Assembly (NCBI GenBank): GCA_024280635.1
Contig: JAJRPS010000027.1
Span: 1-35,638, forward strand
Length of the DNA stretch: 35,638 nucleotides
DNA from: Bacteroidota bacterium
GTDB lineage: Bacteria > Bacteroidota > Bacteroidia > Flavobacteriales > Flavobacteriaceae
Direction of reading: 5' to 3'
Positions 7,818 through 16,466 of this stretch are shown one piece after another. The translations under genes and the position numbers were made by a program. The notes beneath the pieces are model-generated. The model made no database searches. It worked only from the letters and a program-made list of their open reading frames with translations, and was not told the origin of the DNA. Each line of letters opens with the position of its first letter. Positions within the stretch are counted from its first letter, which is position 1.

Positions 7818-10016
7818 TTAATTGGCTACTTCACTAATAAATTTAATGCGATACAAACGAAGTTCTTCTTCATCATACTCTCCATCAAATTCCTCACAAG
7901 CATCGGTTATTTTATCGGTTTCAGCTTCCATGAAATACTCGTGTATTTCTTCTTGCTGATCTTCGTCCATCAAATCTTCCAACCAATAATCTATATTTAA
8001 TTTGGTGCCAGAATATACAATTTGCTCCATTTCTTTAATGAATTCATCCATGGTCATTCCTTTTGCCGCTGCAATATCATCAAAAGGTAATTTACGATCT
8101 ACATTTTGAATAATATATAGTTTTAATGCCGAATTTACTCCTGTACTTTTTACTACAAAATCATCTGGTCTATACACATCATTTTCTTCAACATAACGTG
8201 CTATTAAAGCTACAAAATCTTTACCATATTTACGCGCTTTTCCTTCCCCTACACCGTGTACATTTTTAAGTTCATCTAGTGTTATCGGGTATTTTAGCGA
8301 CATATCTTCTAATGAAGGATCTTGAAAAACTACAAATGGAGGAACTCCAATTTTTTTAGCAACACTTTTACGTAAATCTTTCAACATTTTCATCAATACC
8401 TCATCAGCAGCGTTACCTCCTTTTTGCGCTACAAGAATGTCTTCATTTGCACGCTCAGTATATAAATGATCTTTAGTCATCATAAAACTTTTTGGATTTT
8501 TAATGAATTCACGACCTTGATCTGTTAAGCGAATAACACCATAGGTTTCAATATCTTTACGAATATATTTTGCTACTATTACTTGACGTATTAGCGCTGT
8601 CCAATAATGATTTTCATGGTTTTTACCAATACCAAAAAAGGGTTTTGTATCGGTTTTATGGGAGGATAATAGTGCGTTTTTTTGTCCCATAAGCGTACTC
8701 ACAATATCTTTTGCTTTGTAGCGCTGTTTGGTTTTTTCTATAACCTCTAATATAATACTCACTTCCTTTTGCGCTTCCTCTTTTGGTTTTGGATTACGCA
8801 TATTATCATCCATATCACCACCGTCTCCGGTTTCGTTGTCAAACTCTTCCCCAAAATAGTGTAAAATAAATTTGCGGCGCGACATTGATGTTTCAGAATA
8901 GGCTACCATTTCTTGCAGTAAGGCATGACCAATTTCCTGTTCAGCAACGGGTTTATTTGCCATAAATTTTTCTAACTTTTCAATATCTTTGTAAGAGTAA
9001 TATGCCAAACAGTGCCCTTCTCCACCATCTCTACCTGCTCTACCCGTTTCTTGATAATAGCTTTCAATACTTTTAGGAATATCATTGTGTATTACAAAAC
9101 GTACATCTGGCTTATCAATTCCCATTCCAAAAGCTATGGTTGCTACTACCACATCAATATCTTCCATTAAAAACATATCTTGATGTTTGGCTCTTGTTTT
9201 GGTATCTAAACCTGCATGATAAGGTACTGCCTTAACTCCGTTAACTTGTAATATTTGCGCTAATTCCTCTACTCTTTTCCTACTCAAACAGTATATTATA
9301 CCACTTTTACCTTCATTTTGTTTTACAAAACGAATAACATCAGCATCTACATTTTTTGTTTTTGAGCGTACTTCATAATATAGATTTGGTCTATTAAAGG
9401 AAGCTTTAAATGTTTTAGCATCTGTAATTCGTAAGTTTTTGATAATATCTTCCTGCACTTTTTCCGTTGCGGTTGCGGTTAAACCTATAACGGAAATAGT
9501 TGGATCTATTTTTTCAATAATATTTCTTAAATTTCTATATTCAGGTCTAAAATCATGTCCCCATTCTGATATACAATGTGCTTCATCAACCGCTAAAAAG
9601 GATATTTTAATGGTTTTTAAAAATTCAATAGTATCTTCTTTGGTTAATGATTCTGGCGCTACATATAGTAATTTTGTAATTCCACTTGTTAAATCTGCTT
9701 TTACTTGCGCTGTTTCTGTTTTGTTTAATGATGAATTTAAAACGTGGGCTATGCCGTGTTCTGAAGATATCCCTCTAATAGCATCTACCTGATTTTTCAT
9801 CAACGCTATTAATGGAGATACTATTATTGCAGTACCCTCTTGCATTAAAGCTGGCAATTGGTAACAAAGTGATTTACCACCACCTGTTGGCATAATAACA
9901 AAGGCATTTCTTTTTTCTAATACCGTTTGTATAACTTCCTCTTGCAGCCCTTTAAATTGAGAAAAACCAAAATATTTTTTAAGTGCTGCGTGAATGTCAA
10001 ATTTCTTATTACTCAT
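7818..10016 (-). CDS. recQ: RecQ-family ATP-dependent DNA helicase
   Basis: The 732-residue 3'-5' helicase for recombination and replication repair has the Walker A GGGKS (45-49), DEAH (144-147), the aromatic-rich loop after it (CISEWGHDFRPEY), motif VI QETGRAGRDG (about 322-331), an RQC region, an HRDC domain (about 590-660) and an acidic C-terminal extension. All four cysteines of the RQC zinc site are missing. The expected C-RR reads S379-RR, and the CGNCDNC position (400-406) reads GDMDDNM. The ATG at 10016 is chosen because an in-frame start further up adds 21 residues unlike RecQ. It is the first gene of the recQ-pabB-tilS-dsbD run and is divergent from kdsD. Confidence 0.93.
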   Translation of the reverse strand: MSNKKFDIHAALKKYFGFSQFKGLQEEVIQTVLEKRNAFVIMPTGGGKSLCYQLPALMQEGTAIIVSPLIALMKNQVDAIRGISSEHGIAHVLNSSLNKTETAQVKADLTSGITKLLYVAPESLTKEDTIEFLKTIKISFLAVDEAHCISEWGHDFRPEYRNLRNIIEKIDPTISVIGLTATATEKVQEDIIKNLRITDAKTFKASFNRPNLYYEVRSKTKNVDADVIRFVKQNEGKSGIIYCLSRKRVEELAQILQVNGVKAVPYHAGLDTKTRAKHQDMFLMEDIDVVVATIAFGMGIDKPDVRFVIHNDIPKSIESYYQETGRAGRDGGEGHCLAYYSYKDIEKLEKFMANKPVAEQEIGHALLQEMVAYSETSMSRRKFILHYFGEEFDNETGDGGDMDDNMRNPKPKEEAQKEVSIILEVIEKTKQRYKAKDIVSTLMGQKNALLSSHKTDTKPFFGIGKNHENHYWTALIRQVIVAKYIRKDIETYGVIRLTDQGREFIKNPKSFMMTKDHLYTERANEDILVAQKGGNAADEVLMKMLKDLRKSVAKKIGVPPFVVFQDPSLEDMSLKYPITLDELKNVHGVGEGKARKYGKDFVALIARYVEENDVYRPDDFVVKSTGVNSALKLYIIQNVDRKLPFDDIAAAKGMTMDEFIKEMEQIVYSGTKLNIDYWLEDLMDEDQQEEIHEYFMEAETDKITDACEEFDGEYDEEELRLYRIKFISEVAN

Positions 10017-10209
10017 TATATAGTGTTGTAATTTTCTATTTTTTTGGGTTCTATTATAAATTCTTCTCAAGCAATACATTTTTTAACTACAGCTATAAAA
10101 GTGTGCTAAAAATAAAGTACTTTCGTTTTGAGATTAATAAAGATACTATATTATTTAAAACTGAAAACAAATATTTGTCTTTTTTTAAAATATTTCTTGA
10201 AGTTAATCT

Positions 10210-10217
10210 TAAATTTG
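10210..10217 (+). promoter_or_regulatory. Candidate -7 element for kdsD
   Basis: TAAATTTG matches TAnnTTTG and predicts a leader of about 15 bases before the ATG at 10236. No TTG stands 19 bases upstream, so support is partial. Confidence 0.4.
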
Positions 10218-10235
10218 TAGCACAATATATATTAT

Positions 10236-11204
10236 ATGAAATCAATATCCGAAATTATAGCTATTGCCAAAGAAACCATTAACATTGAACAACAAGCAAT
10301 TGCTAATTTAATATCATTAATAGATGAAGAATTTGCTGAAGCAGTACAACACATTTATCAATCAAAAGGACGTGTAATTGTTTCTGGCATAGGAAAAAGT
10401 GCCAATATTGCTACTAAAATTGTAGCCACATTAAACTCTACTGGAACTCCTGCTATTTTTATGCACGCTGCAGATGCTATTCATGGTGATTTAGGTACCG
10501 TACAACAAAACGACACTGTTATTTGTATTTCCAAAAGTGGTAATACTCCTGAAATTAAAGTTTTGGTTCCTTTAATACTAAGCGCTGGTAACAAATTAAT
10601 TGCCATTACATCAAACAGAACCTCTTTTTTAGGTGAAGCTGCTAATTATGTATTACATGCCTATGCCGAAAAGGAAGCCTGCCCAAATAATTTAGCTCCT
10701 ACTACAAGTACAACTGCACAATTGGTTATGGGAGATGCACTCTCCGTAGCATTATTGAAATTAAAAGATTTTACCAGCACTGATTTTGCAAAATACCATC
10801 CTGGTGGCGCATTAGGGAAGCGCTTGTATTTGCGTGTGAGTGATTTGACCGCAAAAAATGAAAAACCTGCCGTTTTGTTAAACGATTCTATAAAAAAAGT
10901 AATTGTAGAAATTTCCAACAAACGATTAGGAGTTACCGCCGTTATTGATGCAGATAAAAAAATACTGGGTATTATTACCGATGGCGATTTAAGACGCATG
11001 CTTACTAAAACAGATGACTTTAATTTGCTTACCGCAAAAGACATCATGTCTGCTCACCCAAAAACCATCAACAACAATGCAATGGCTGTGGAAGCACTAA
11101 CACTTTTAGAAGAAAATAACATTAGTCAAGTGTTAACAGAAGAAAACGGAATATATCAAGGTGTAGTACATTTACACGATTTAATTAAAGAAGGAATACA
11201 CTAA
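10236..11204 (+). CDS. kdsD: KpsF/GutQ-type arabinose-5-phosphate isomerase
   Basis: The enzyme converts ribulose-5-phosphate to arabinose-5-phosphate, the precursor of Kdo in lipopolysaccharide. The 322-residue protein has an N-terminal SIS domain (about 35-170, with SGIGKSANIATK, HGDLG and SKSGNTPE), the family segment YHPGGALGKRL, and two C-terminal CBS domains (about 205-320). It is a full-length family member. tatC begins one base after its stop. The lptB gene further down the same run supports a role in lipopolysaccharide supply. Confidence 0.92.
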   Translation: MKSISEIIAIAKETINIEQQAIANLISLIDEEFAEAVQHIYQSKGRVIVSGIGKSANIATKIVATLNSTGTPAIFMHAADAIHGDLGTVQQNDTVICISKSGNTPEIKVLVPLILSAGNKLIAITSNRTSFLGEAANYVLHAYAEKEACPNNLAPTTSTTAQLVMGDALSVALLKLKDFTSTDFAKYHPGGALGKRLYLRVSDLTAKNEKPAVLLNDSIKKVIVEISNKRLGVTAVIDADKKILGIITDGDLRRMLTKTDDFNLLTAKDIMSAHPKTINNNAMAVEALTLLEENNISQVLTEENGIYQGVVHLHDLIKEGIH

Positions 11205-11205
11205 A

Positions 11206-12024
11206 ATGATAAAAGAAAACATGAAAGAAATGTCTTTTCTAGACCACCTAGAAGAACTTCGCGGACATTTAATTAAAGCTACTCTTGCTATATTAATTTT
11301 TGCAGTTGTCGCTTTTATAGCAAAAGACTTTATTTTCAATACCATTTTGTTTGGACCTAAAAATGTAGATTTTTTAACCTACAGAGGTTTATGCAACCTA
11401 TCTAAATTATTAGGTATGGATGAAAGTATGTGTATTAGCGAAATGCCTTTTCGAATTCAAAGTAGAAAAATGGCAGGACAATTTTCCGCACACATTTGGG
11501 TGTCCATTACCTTTGGATTTATTGCCGCTTTCCCGTATGTAATTTATCAATTTTGGAGTTTTATAAGTCCTGGATTAAAAAACAACGAACGCAATACCTC
11601 AAGAGGGGTTATTTTTGCCTCATCTTTCTTGTTTTTTACAGGGGTTTTATTTGGATATTACATTATTTGTCCATTATCCATTAACTTTTTAGGAACCTAT
11701 AGCGTGGCAAGCAGCATACATAATGATTTTGACTTAGAATCGTATATTGGCCTAGTACGTGCCTCAACATTAGCAAGCGGATTAGTTTTTGAACTTCCTA
11801 TTATTATCTATTTTTTAGCAAAAATAGGCTTAGTAACCCCCAAGTTTTTACGAGAACAACGTAAAATCGCATTTGTATTAGTCTTAATCCTTTCCGCAGT
11901 AATTACCCCTCCAGATATTGCCAGTCAAGTAATTGTAGCCATACCTATTGTTATCTTATATGAAGTAAGTATATACATAGCAAAACGAGTATTAAAAAAT
12001 CAAGCAAAAAATCAAGCAACATGA
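11206..12024 (+). CDS. tatC: Sec-independent translocase subunit TatC
   Basis: TatC binds twin-arginine signal peptides and forms the core of the Tat export complex in the inner membrane. The 272-residue protein opens with the diagnostic MSFLDHLEELRGHLIK and shows about six membrane helices, including FPYVIYQFWSFISPGL and the late AVITPPDIASQ segment. Two further ATGs at 11221 and 11230 are possible starts; the first is kept because it sits directly after kdsD. Its stop overlaps the next gene by four bases (ATGA), indicating translational coupling. No tatA is visible here. Confidence 0.95.
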   Translation: MIKENMKEMSFLDHLEELRGHLIKATLAILIFAVVAFIAKDFIFNTILFGPKNVDFLTYRGLCNLSKLLGMDESMCISEMPFRIQSRKMAGQFSAHIWVSITFGFIAAFPYVIYQFWSFISPGLKNNERNTSRGVIFASSFLFFTGVLFGYYIICPLSINFLGTYSVASSIHNDFDLESYIGLVRASTLASGLVFELPIIIYFLAKIGLVTPKFLREQRKIAFVLVLILSAVITPPDIASQVIVAIPIVILYEVSIYIAKRVLKNQAKNQAT

Positions 12025-12365
12025 GTAGTGTAACTGATTTTAACGACTATCGCTCTAAAATGAATGATAGAATAATGACAGAAGACAACAAAGTCATTAA
12101 ACGTATTTTTAATTTAGACACTAATGCATTTAAAGCAGGTGCTTTAGATGTAAAGACAAAAGAGTTATTAGGTTTAGTAGCCTCAATTGTTTTACGCTGT
12201 GACGATTGCGTAAAATATCATTTAGAATCTTGCCAAAAAGCAGGATTAAACCAAAAAGAAGTAACCGAAGCTCTTAGTATTGCCACCTTAGTAGGCGGAA
12301 CCATTGTAATACCTCATTTGCGAAAAGCATATGAATATTGGGATGCTTTACACGAGAAGAGTTAA
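12021..12365 (+). CDS. Carboxymuconolactone decarboxylase/AhpD-like protein
   Basis: The 114-residue helical protein has a CxxC thiol pair in RCDDCVKYHLESC, the AhpD-like redox motif, and the family segment GLNQKEVTEALSIATLVGG. Members act as small thiol peroxidase or alkylhydroperoxidase partners, or as decarboxylases; the CxxC-x2-H arrangement favours a redox role. It overlaps tatC by four bases and precedes lptB by 66 bases. I recall this order from flavobacteria but know of no explanation for it. Confidence 0.85.
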   Translation: MSSVTDFNDYRSKMNDRIMTEDNKVIKRIFNLDTNAFKAGALDVKTKELLGLVASIVLRCDDCVKYHLESCQKAGLNQKEVTEALSIATLVGGTIVIPHLRKAYEYWDALHEKS

Positions 12366-12391
12366 TAAAAAACTAAAGCCTATTCAATTTA

Positions 12392-12415
12392 ATAGCAAAA
12401 CACTATTTTTGCTAT
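12392..12415 (+). promoter_or_regulatory. Hairpin containing a candidate -7 element before lptB
   Basis: ATAGCAAAA pairs with TTTTGCTAT (9 bp). The distal arm carries TATTTTTG at 12404-12411, matching TAnnTTTG, with the lptB ATG 21 bases downstream. No T-run follows the stem, so a promoter fits better than a terminator. The -33 TTG is missing. Confidence 0.35.
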
Positions 12416-12431
12416 AGTATATCTAAAAAAT

Positions 12432-13175
12432 ATGATTTTAAGAGCCGAAAACATACAAAAAGCCTACAAAAGCAAATTAGCTGTAAAAGGAATTTCTATT
12501 GAAGTAAAACAAGGAGAAATTGTAGGATTACTTGGTCCAAACGGAGCAGGAAAAACCACCTCTTTTTATATGATTGTTGGCTTAATCAAACCTACAGGAG
12601 GGAAAATATTTTTAAATGATATGGACATTACTAAATTCCCCATGTACAAACGTGCACAACACGGTATTGGATATTTAGCGCAAGAAGCATCTGTATTTAG
12701 AAAGTTGACCGTAGAAGAAAACATCATGAGTGTTTTGGAGCTTACCAAACTTTCCAGACAAGAACAAAAAGAACGCTGTGAACAATTAATACAAGAGTTT
12801 GGACTAGAGGAACGCCGTAACCGAAAAGGTGATTTACTATCTGGAGGAGAACGAAGACGTACCGAAATAGCACGTGCATTAGCCACCAGCCCTAATTTTA
12901 TTTTATTAGATGAGCCTTTTGCGGGAGTTGACCCTGTTGCCGTAGAAGACATTCAGCAAATTGTAGCCAAATTAAAAAAGAAAAATATTGGCATTTTAAT
13001 TACCGATCACAATGTACAAGAAACACTTGCCATAACCGACAGAACATATCTTATGTTTGAAGGTAGCATCTTAAAACACGGTAAACCCGAAGAATTAGCC
13101 GCTGATGAAATGGTGCGTAAAGTTTATTTAGGGCAAAATTTTGAACTCCGTAAAAAGAAACTTGATTTTAGTTAG
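12432..13175 (+). CDS. lptB: LPS export ABC transporter ATP-binding protein LptB
   Basis: LptB is the ATPase of LptB2FG, which extracts lipopolysaccharide from the inner membrane for transport to the outer membrane. The 247-residue protein has Walker [10 protein letters not shown] (about 35-43), a Q-loop YLAQEASVF typical of LptB, the signature LSGGERRR, Walker [14 protein letters not shown] and the H-loop TDHNVQE. The C-terminus ends in basic residues as usual. It is the last gene of the kdsD-tatC-AhpD-like run. The LptF/G partners are not in the window. Confidence 0.93.
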   Translation: MILRAENIQKAYKSKLAVKGISIEVKQGEIVGLLGPNGAGKTTSFYMIVGLIKPTGGKIFLNDMDITKFPMYKRAQHGIGYLAQEASVFRKLTVEENIMSVLELTKLSRQEQKERCEQLIQEFGLEERRNRKGDLLSGGERRRTEIARALATSPNFILLDEPFAGVDPVAVEDIQQIVAKLKKKNIGILITDHNVQETLAITDRTYLMFEGSILKHGKPEELAADEMVRKVYLGQNFELRKKKLDFS

Positions 13176-13204
13176 TACTTGACTTTCTACTCAAAAATAC
13201 TACC

Positions 13205-13275
13205 TTCGCTTAACTCCGAATATAAATAACCCGTACCGAGTTATTCGGTATTAAAACGGATTTATATTAAGCGAA
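13205..13275. repeat. Nested imperfect palindrome
   Basis: The outer arms TTCGCTTAA (13205-13213) and TTAAGCGAA (13267-13275) are perfect complements. Further in, ATATAAAT faces ATTTATAT after a six-base bulge, and the apex is TACCGA-GTTAT-TCGGTA (13234-13250). The complete structure could form a long cruciform or RNA hairpin. It has no terminal T-run. Together with the nearby DNA-binding protein remnant it looks like a mobile-element footprint or MITE. Confidence 0.6.
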
Positions 13276-13311
13276 ACTCCAAAAAAACCTAAGAATTCAA
13301 GAACTTAACTC

Positions 13312-13336
13312 AACAAATCAAAATCTTAGATTTGTT
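13312..13336. repeat. Short hairpin
   Basis: AACAAATC and GATTTGTT form a perfect 8-bp stem with a nine-base loop, between the nested palindrome and the DNA-binding remnant. No T-run follows on either strand. Confidence 0.4.
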
Positions 13337-13353
13337 ATATGGTAATAAAAAAA

Positions 13354-13482
13354 CTACCGTTTTCGTTTTCTATTAGCAATATAAGTATTAACCGCTTCTT
13401 TAGCAATTAACCAATTGCGTCCTTCGTTATAAGCATCTATTTTACCTTGTCATGCCAATAGACTAAACATACTCTTGCTCAT
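13354..13482 (-). pseudogene. Remnant of a small helix-turn-helix DNA-binding protein
   Basis: From ATG at 13482 the frame reads MSKSMFSLLA, a TGA stop, then QGKIDAYNEGRNWLIAKEAV and a basic end NRKRKR before TAG at 13354. The segment G-K-I-x-A-Y-x-E-G-R-N-W-L-I-x-K-E-A-V matches the recognition half of excisionase/MerR-like helix-turn-helix domains used by mobile elements. The TGA may come from CGA (Arg) by one C-to-T change. The first helix is missing or unrecognisable. It lies next to the nested palindrome and just beyond the dnaN terminator. Confidence 0.6.
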
Positions 13483-13520
13483 TGGATAATGTTAAAAATA
13501 CACATATCCATATTAAAAAC

Positions 13521-13549
13521 AAAAAAAAGCACCTCAATCAAGAAGTGCT
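13521..13549 (-). terminator. dnaN terminator
   Basis: On the minus strand AGCACTTC pairs with GAGGTGCT (8 bp with one G-T), followed by eight T. It lies 25 bases past the dnaN stop. Confidence 0.7.
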
Positions 13550-13573
13550 CTTAAGTATATATCTAACTTTTTA

Positions 13574-14692
13574 TTAATTGTTCAACATTACTGGCATTAC
13601 CAACATGGTTACTTTTTCACCTTCGTCTAAACCGTCAATAGGTGTTAAAATACCTGCTCTATTTGGTAAACTCATTTCTAAAGAAACATCATCAGCATCT
13701 AAATTATTTAACATTTCTGTTAAAAAACGAGAGTTGAACCCTATTTGCATATCATCACCTTGGTAATCACATGTTAAACGCTCTTCTGCTTTGTTTGAGT
13801 AATCAATATCTTCTGCAGAAATATTTAATTCTGAACCTGCTATTTTTAAACGAATCTGATGTGTTGTTTTATTTGAAAAGATTGACACACGTTTTACCGA
13901 GTTCAAAAACTGATTGCGAGCAATGGTTAATTGATTTGGGTTTTCTTTTGGAATTACCGCTTCATAATTTGGATATTTACCATCAATTAAACGACAAACC
14001 AAATCAATATTATCAAAAGTAAAACGAGCGTTAGACTCATTGTACTCCATAAGCACTTCTTCTTCACTACCTGCTAAAATACCTTTTAATAAATTTAAAG
14101 GTTTTTTAGGCATGATAAATTCTGCTGTTTGAGAAGCTGCTAAATCGGTACGTTCGTATTTTACTAATTTGTGAGCATCTGTAGCTACAAAAATTAAGCT
14201 TTCGGTAGAAAACTGAAAGAAAACACCACTCATTACAGGTCTTAAATCGTCATTTCCTGCTGCAAAAATAGTTTTACTAATAGCAGTTGCTAAAATATCT
14301 CCTGTAAATTTAGTTATACTTGGTGCTTCTAATGTAATAGGCTTCGGAAACTCCTCTCCGTTGGCATACGCTAATGCATATTTACCATGATTGGAGCTAA
14401 TCTCAACAGTATTATTATCACCAACAATAAAAGTTAAAGGTTGCTCTGGAAACGTTTTTAAAGTATCCAATAACAAACGCGCAGGTATTGCTACACTTCC
14501 TGTTGCGTCAGAATCTACTGTTAAAGTAGCTGACATTGTGGTTTCTAAATCACTAGCAGAAACTACTAATGTTGAATTATCTAATTCAAATAAGAAGTTA
14601 TCTAAAATGGGCAACGTGTTGTTATTATTGATAACACCACCTAATATTTGAAGTTGTTTTTGTAAGTATGAACTTGAAACAATAAATTTCAT
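13574..14692 (-). CDS. dnaN: DNA polymerase III sliding clamp (beta subunit)
   Basis: The clamp encircles DNA and tethers polymerase III and repair factors. The 372-residue protein has the three-fold clamp architecture. The N-terminus MKFIVSSSYLQKQLQILGGV, the central VATDAHKLVKYE, and the C-terminal MLVMPVMLNN ending all fit the family, and the length is usual. It lies downstream of gldG on the same strand with a 98-base gap containing a TATATTTG -7 element, so it probably has its own promoter. Confidence 0.96.
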   Translation of the reverse strand: MKFIVSSSYLQKQLQILGGVINNNNTLPILDNFLFELDNSTLVVSASDLETTMSATLTVDSDATGSVAIPARLLLDTLKTFPEQPLTFIVGDNNTVEISSNHGKYALAYANGEEFPKPITLEAPSITKFTGDILATAISKTIFAAGNDDLRPVMSGVFFQFSTESLIFVATDAHKLVKYERTDLAASQTAEFIMPKKPLNLLKGILAGSEEEVLMEYNESNARFTFDNIDLVCRLIDGKYPNYEAVIPKENPNQLTIARNQFLNSVKRVSIFSNKTTHQIRLKIAGSELNISAEDIDYSNKAEERLTCDYQGDDMQIGFNSRFLTEMLNNLDADDVSLEMSLPNRAGILTPIDGLDEGEKVTMLVMPVMLNN

Positions 14693-14719
14693 AGATTGTT
14701 TGTTTTTTTTTAGTAGCTA

Positions 14720-14727
14720 CAAATATA
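14720..14727 (-). promoter_or_regulatory. Candidate -7 element for dnaN
   Basis: TATATTTG on the minus strand, 27 bases before the dnaN ATG. A TTG is present but 24 bases upstream instead of 19, so support is partial. Confidence 0.4.
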
Positions 14728-14790
14728 TTCTAATTTACCGTGATTATGAAACAAACTTATTAACAATAACGTGTATTTACGATAAAAAAT

Positions 14791-16464
14791 TTAGCTGTAT
14801 TTCTTTTTTCGATAAAAAGTATATCCAAATCCAAACAACACAAGCAATAACAACGGAATACCAATATTAATAAATTGCCATTTTTGTTTTTCTTTTGCTA
14901 TGCGTGCAATATCTAAAAGTGAAATTTTAACTTCTTTATTTCGGACTTTTAACAAGCCAGTATCGTCTAACAAATAATTTACCGCATTTAACAAAAACTC
15001 TTTATTACCGTAAGTTCTTCCTGTAAATTTATCAAATCCTAATGCTAAAGGTTTTCCTTTTTCTACTTGGTTTTTAATGATGTCTCCATCTGCTACTATA
15101 ATTATTTTAGCATCCTTACCTTCATCTTTAGCGTCTTTATACTTAAAAGGTTTTACCCTATTCTTATAATTAGAAGTGAAATTACCCTCAAGTAAAGCTG
15201 CTAAATTTAAATGTTTTTTGTGGTAGCTTTTTATATCTGGTTTTTCTTTTCTAGCAATAGCTTTAAAGCTTACTAATGCAGGCACTCCTATTGTTGCTGT
15301 TAATGGTGATGATTGCAATAAGGGTGTTTTTTTTAAGTTTACTCCTTGTTTTAACAAATCAATACTGTTTGCAAATTCAAATTTTACAGCATTTATGTTA
15401 TTCACTATTTCATTTTTTACTGTTGGTATTACTAACGGATTGTAGAACCAAGGGTATTTATTAAATTGCCCGTTTACATCTGCCAAAACAATATCTGCCG
15501 CATACATGTCTTTTACTAAAACAGGATTTACTCTAAAACCATAACTGAAAAATAAATCAGTCAAATTCAAATCTCTAGCAATAGTCATCATCTGAAAATT
15601 GGGAGGTTTAATACTATCCATTTCGGCGTGCACTGCATCTATTAACCATAAAGTTTTACCTCCATTCATAGTGTATTGATCCAATACATATTTTTCTTTA
15701 TCAGTAAAACGCTTTGTTGGTTTTGCTATTATAGCCAAATCAAATTTCTCTAAATTCTGCAAGGTTACAACCGACTTTGTGTTGGCTGAGTCCAATGCGA
15801 AAGGTGTGATTTTATATGGGTATTCTTTTTCTAAGGTTTGATAAAAATCGAATGCATGAATACTCTTCAACTCATCATTACCAATAATATGTGCTATATT
15901 TTTTATTTTTGTAGTCGTCACATTTTTAAAAGCGCTTGCAAAGGCATACTCTAAATGTTGTATTGAGTTGTTGATGCGCTCACCTGTAGTGCTCCCTATA
16001 TTATTTTTAAGTAATGCTACTTTTGCTACTTTTTTGTTATGATTAATTACTGCCCACGGAAATACCAATTGCTGTGATGTTTTACCGTTTTCTACAATAT
16101 CTACACGTGCAGGTGGCATCCCAAATTTTTGCATTTCAGCAGCTATGGCATCTACATTTTCATTTATTGTTTTTGCATTTATATAAGTTACTAGTACATT
16201 CGAGTTTTCTGCAATAAAACCTTCCAGCAGCTGTTTGGTTTCCAATTGTAAACGCCTAAATTCTGCTGGTAAATTCCCTTCCAAATACACATCTACATAA
16301 ATGGGTGAATCTACATTTTTCACAGTATTAATGGAGGCTTCAGATAGAGTATACCGAGCATCCTTAGTCATGTCCCAACGTGTGTAAAATTGAGTGCTCA
16401 CATAGTTTAGTAACACTACTGCCAATATGGCTAATACCGTTTGTATGTATTTATTTTTCAACAT
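14791..16464 (-). CDS. gldG: Gliding-motility ABC transporter substrate-binding-like protein GldG
   Basis: GldG works with GldA and GldF as an ABC-type complex needed for gliding in Flavobacterium johnsoniae. The 557-residue protein has an N-terminal membrane anchor (about 8-25), a long periplasmic ABC-2 auxiliary domain (with DVYLEGNLPAEFRRL, GGKTLWLIDAV and ADGDIIKNQ), and a C-terminal membrane helix (about 530-550) with a KKKYS tail. It starts two bases after the stop of an unknown membrane gene, which itself overlaps gldF, so the three are translationally linked. gldA is not in the window. Confidence 0.92.
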   Translation of the reverse strand: MLKNKYIQTVLAILAVVLLNYVSTQFYTRWDMTKDARYTLSEASINTVKNVDSPIYVDVYLEGNLPAEFRRLQLETKQLLEGFIAENSNVLVTYINAKTINENVDAIAAEMQKFGMPPARVDIVENGKTSQQLVFPWAVINHNKKVAKVALLKNNIGSTTGERINNSIQHLEYAFASAFKNVTTTKIKNIAHIIGNDELKSIHAFDFYQTLEKEYPYKITPFALDSANTKSVVTLQNLEKFDLAIIAKPTKRFTDKEKYVLDQYTMNGGKTLWLIDAVHAEMDSIKPPNFQMMTIARDLNLTDLFFSYGFRVNPVLVKDMYAADIVLADVNGQFNKYPWFYNPLVIPTVKNEIVNNINAVKFEFANSIDLLKQGVNLKKTPLLQSSPLTATIGVPALVSFKAIARKEKPDIKSYHKKHLNLAALLEGNFTSNYKNRVKPFKYKDAKDEGKDAKIIIVADGDIIKNQVEKGKPLALGFDKFTGRTYGNKEFLLNAVNYLLDDTGLLKVRNKEVKISLLDIARIAKEKQKWQFINIGIPLLLLVLFGFGYTFYRKKKYS

Positions 16465-16466
16465 AT

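Noticed and set aside
9439-9792. Plus-strand frame of 117 codons
   Set aside because: It lies wholly opposite recQ helicase motifs, has no similarity to a known protein and no promoter; it is a shadow of the recQ codons.
10017-10079. Longer recQ start adding 21 residues
   Set aside because: The extra residues are unlike RecQ, while MSNKKFDIHAALKKYFGF begins at the normal position of the helicase domain.
12392-12415. Hairpin before lptB considered as a terminator
   Set aside because: The stem is not followed by a T-run, and its distal arm holds a -7 element at a suitable distance from the lptB start.
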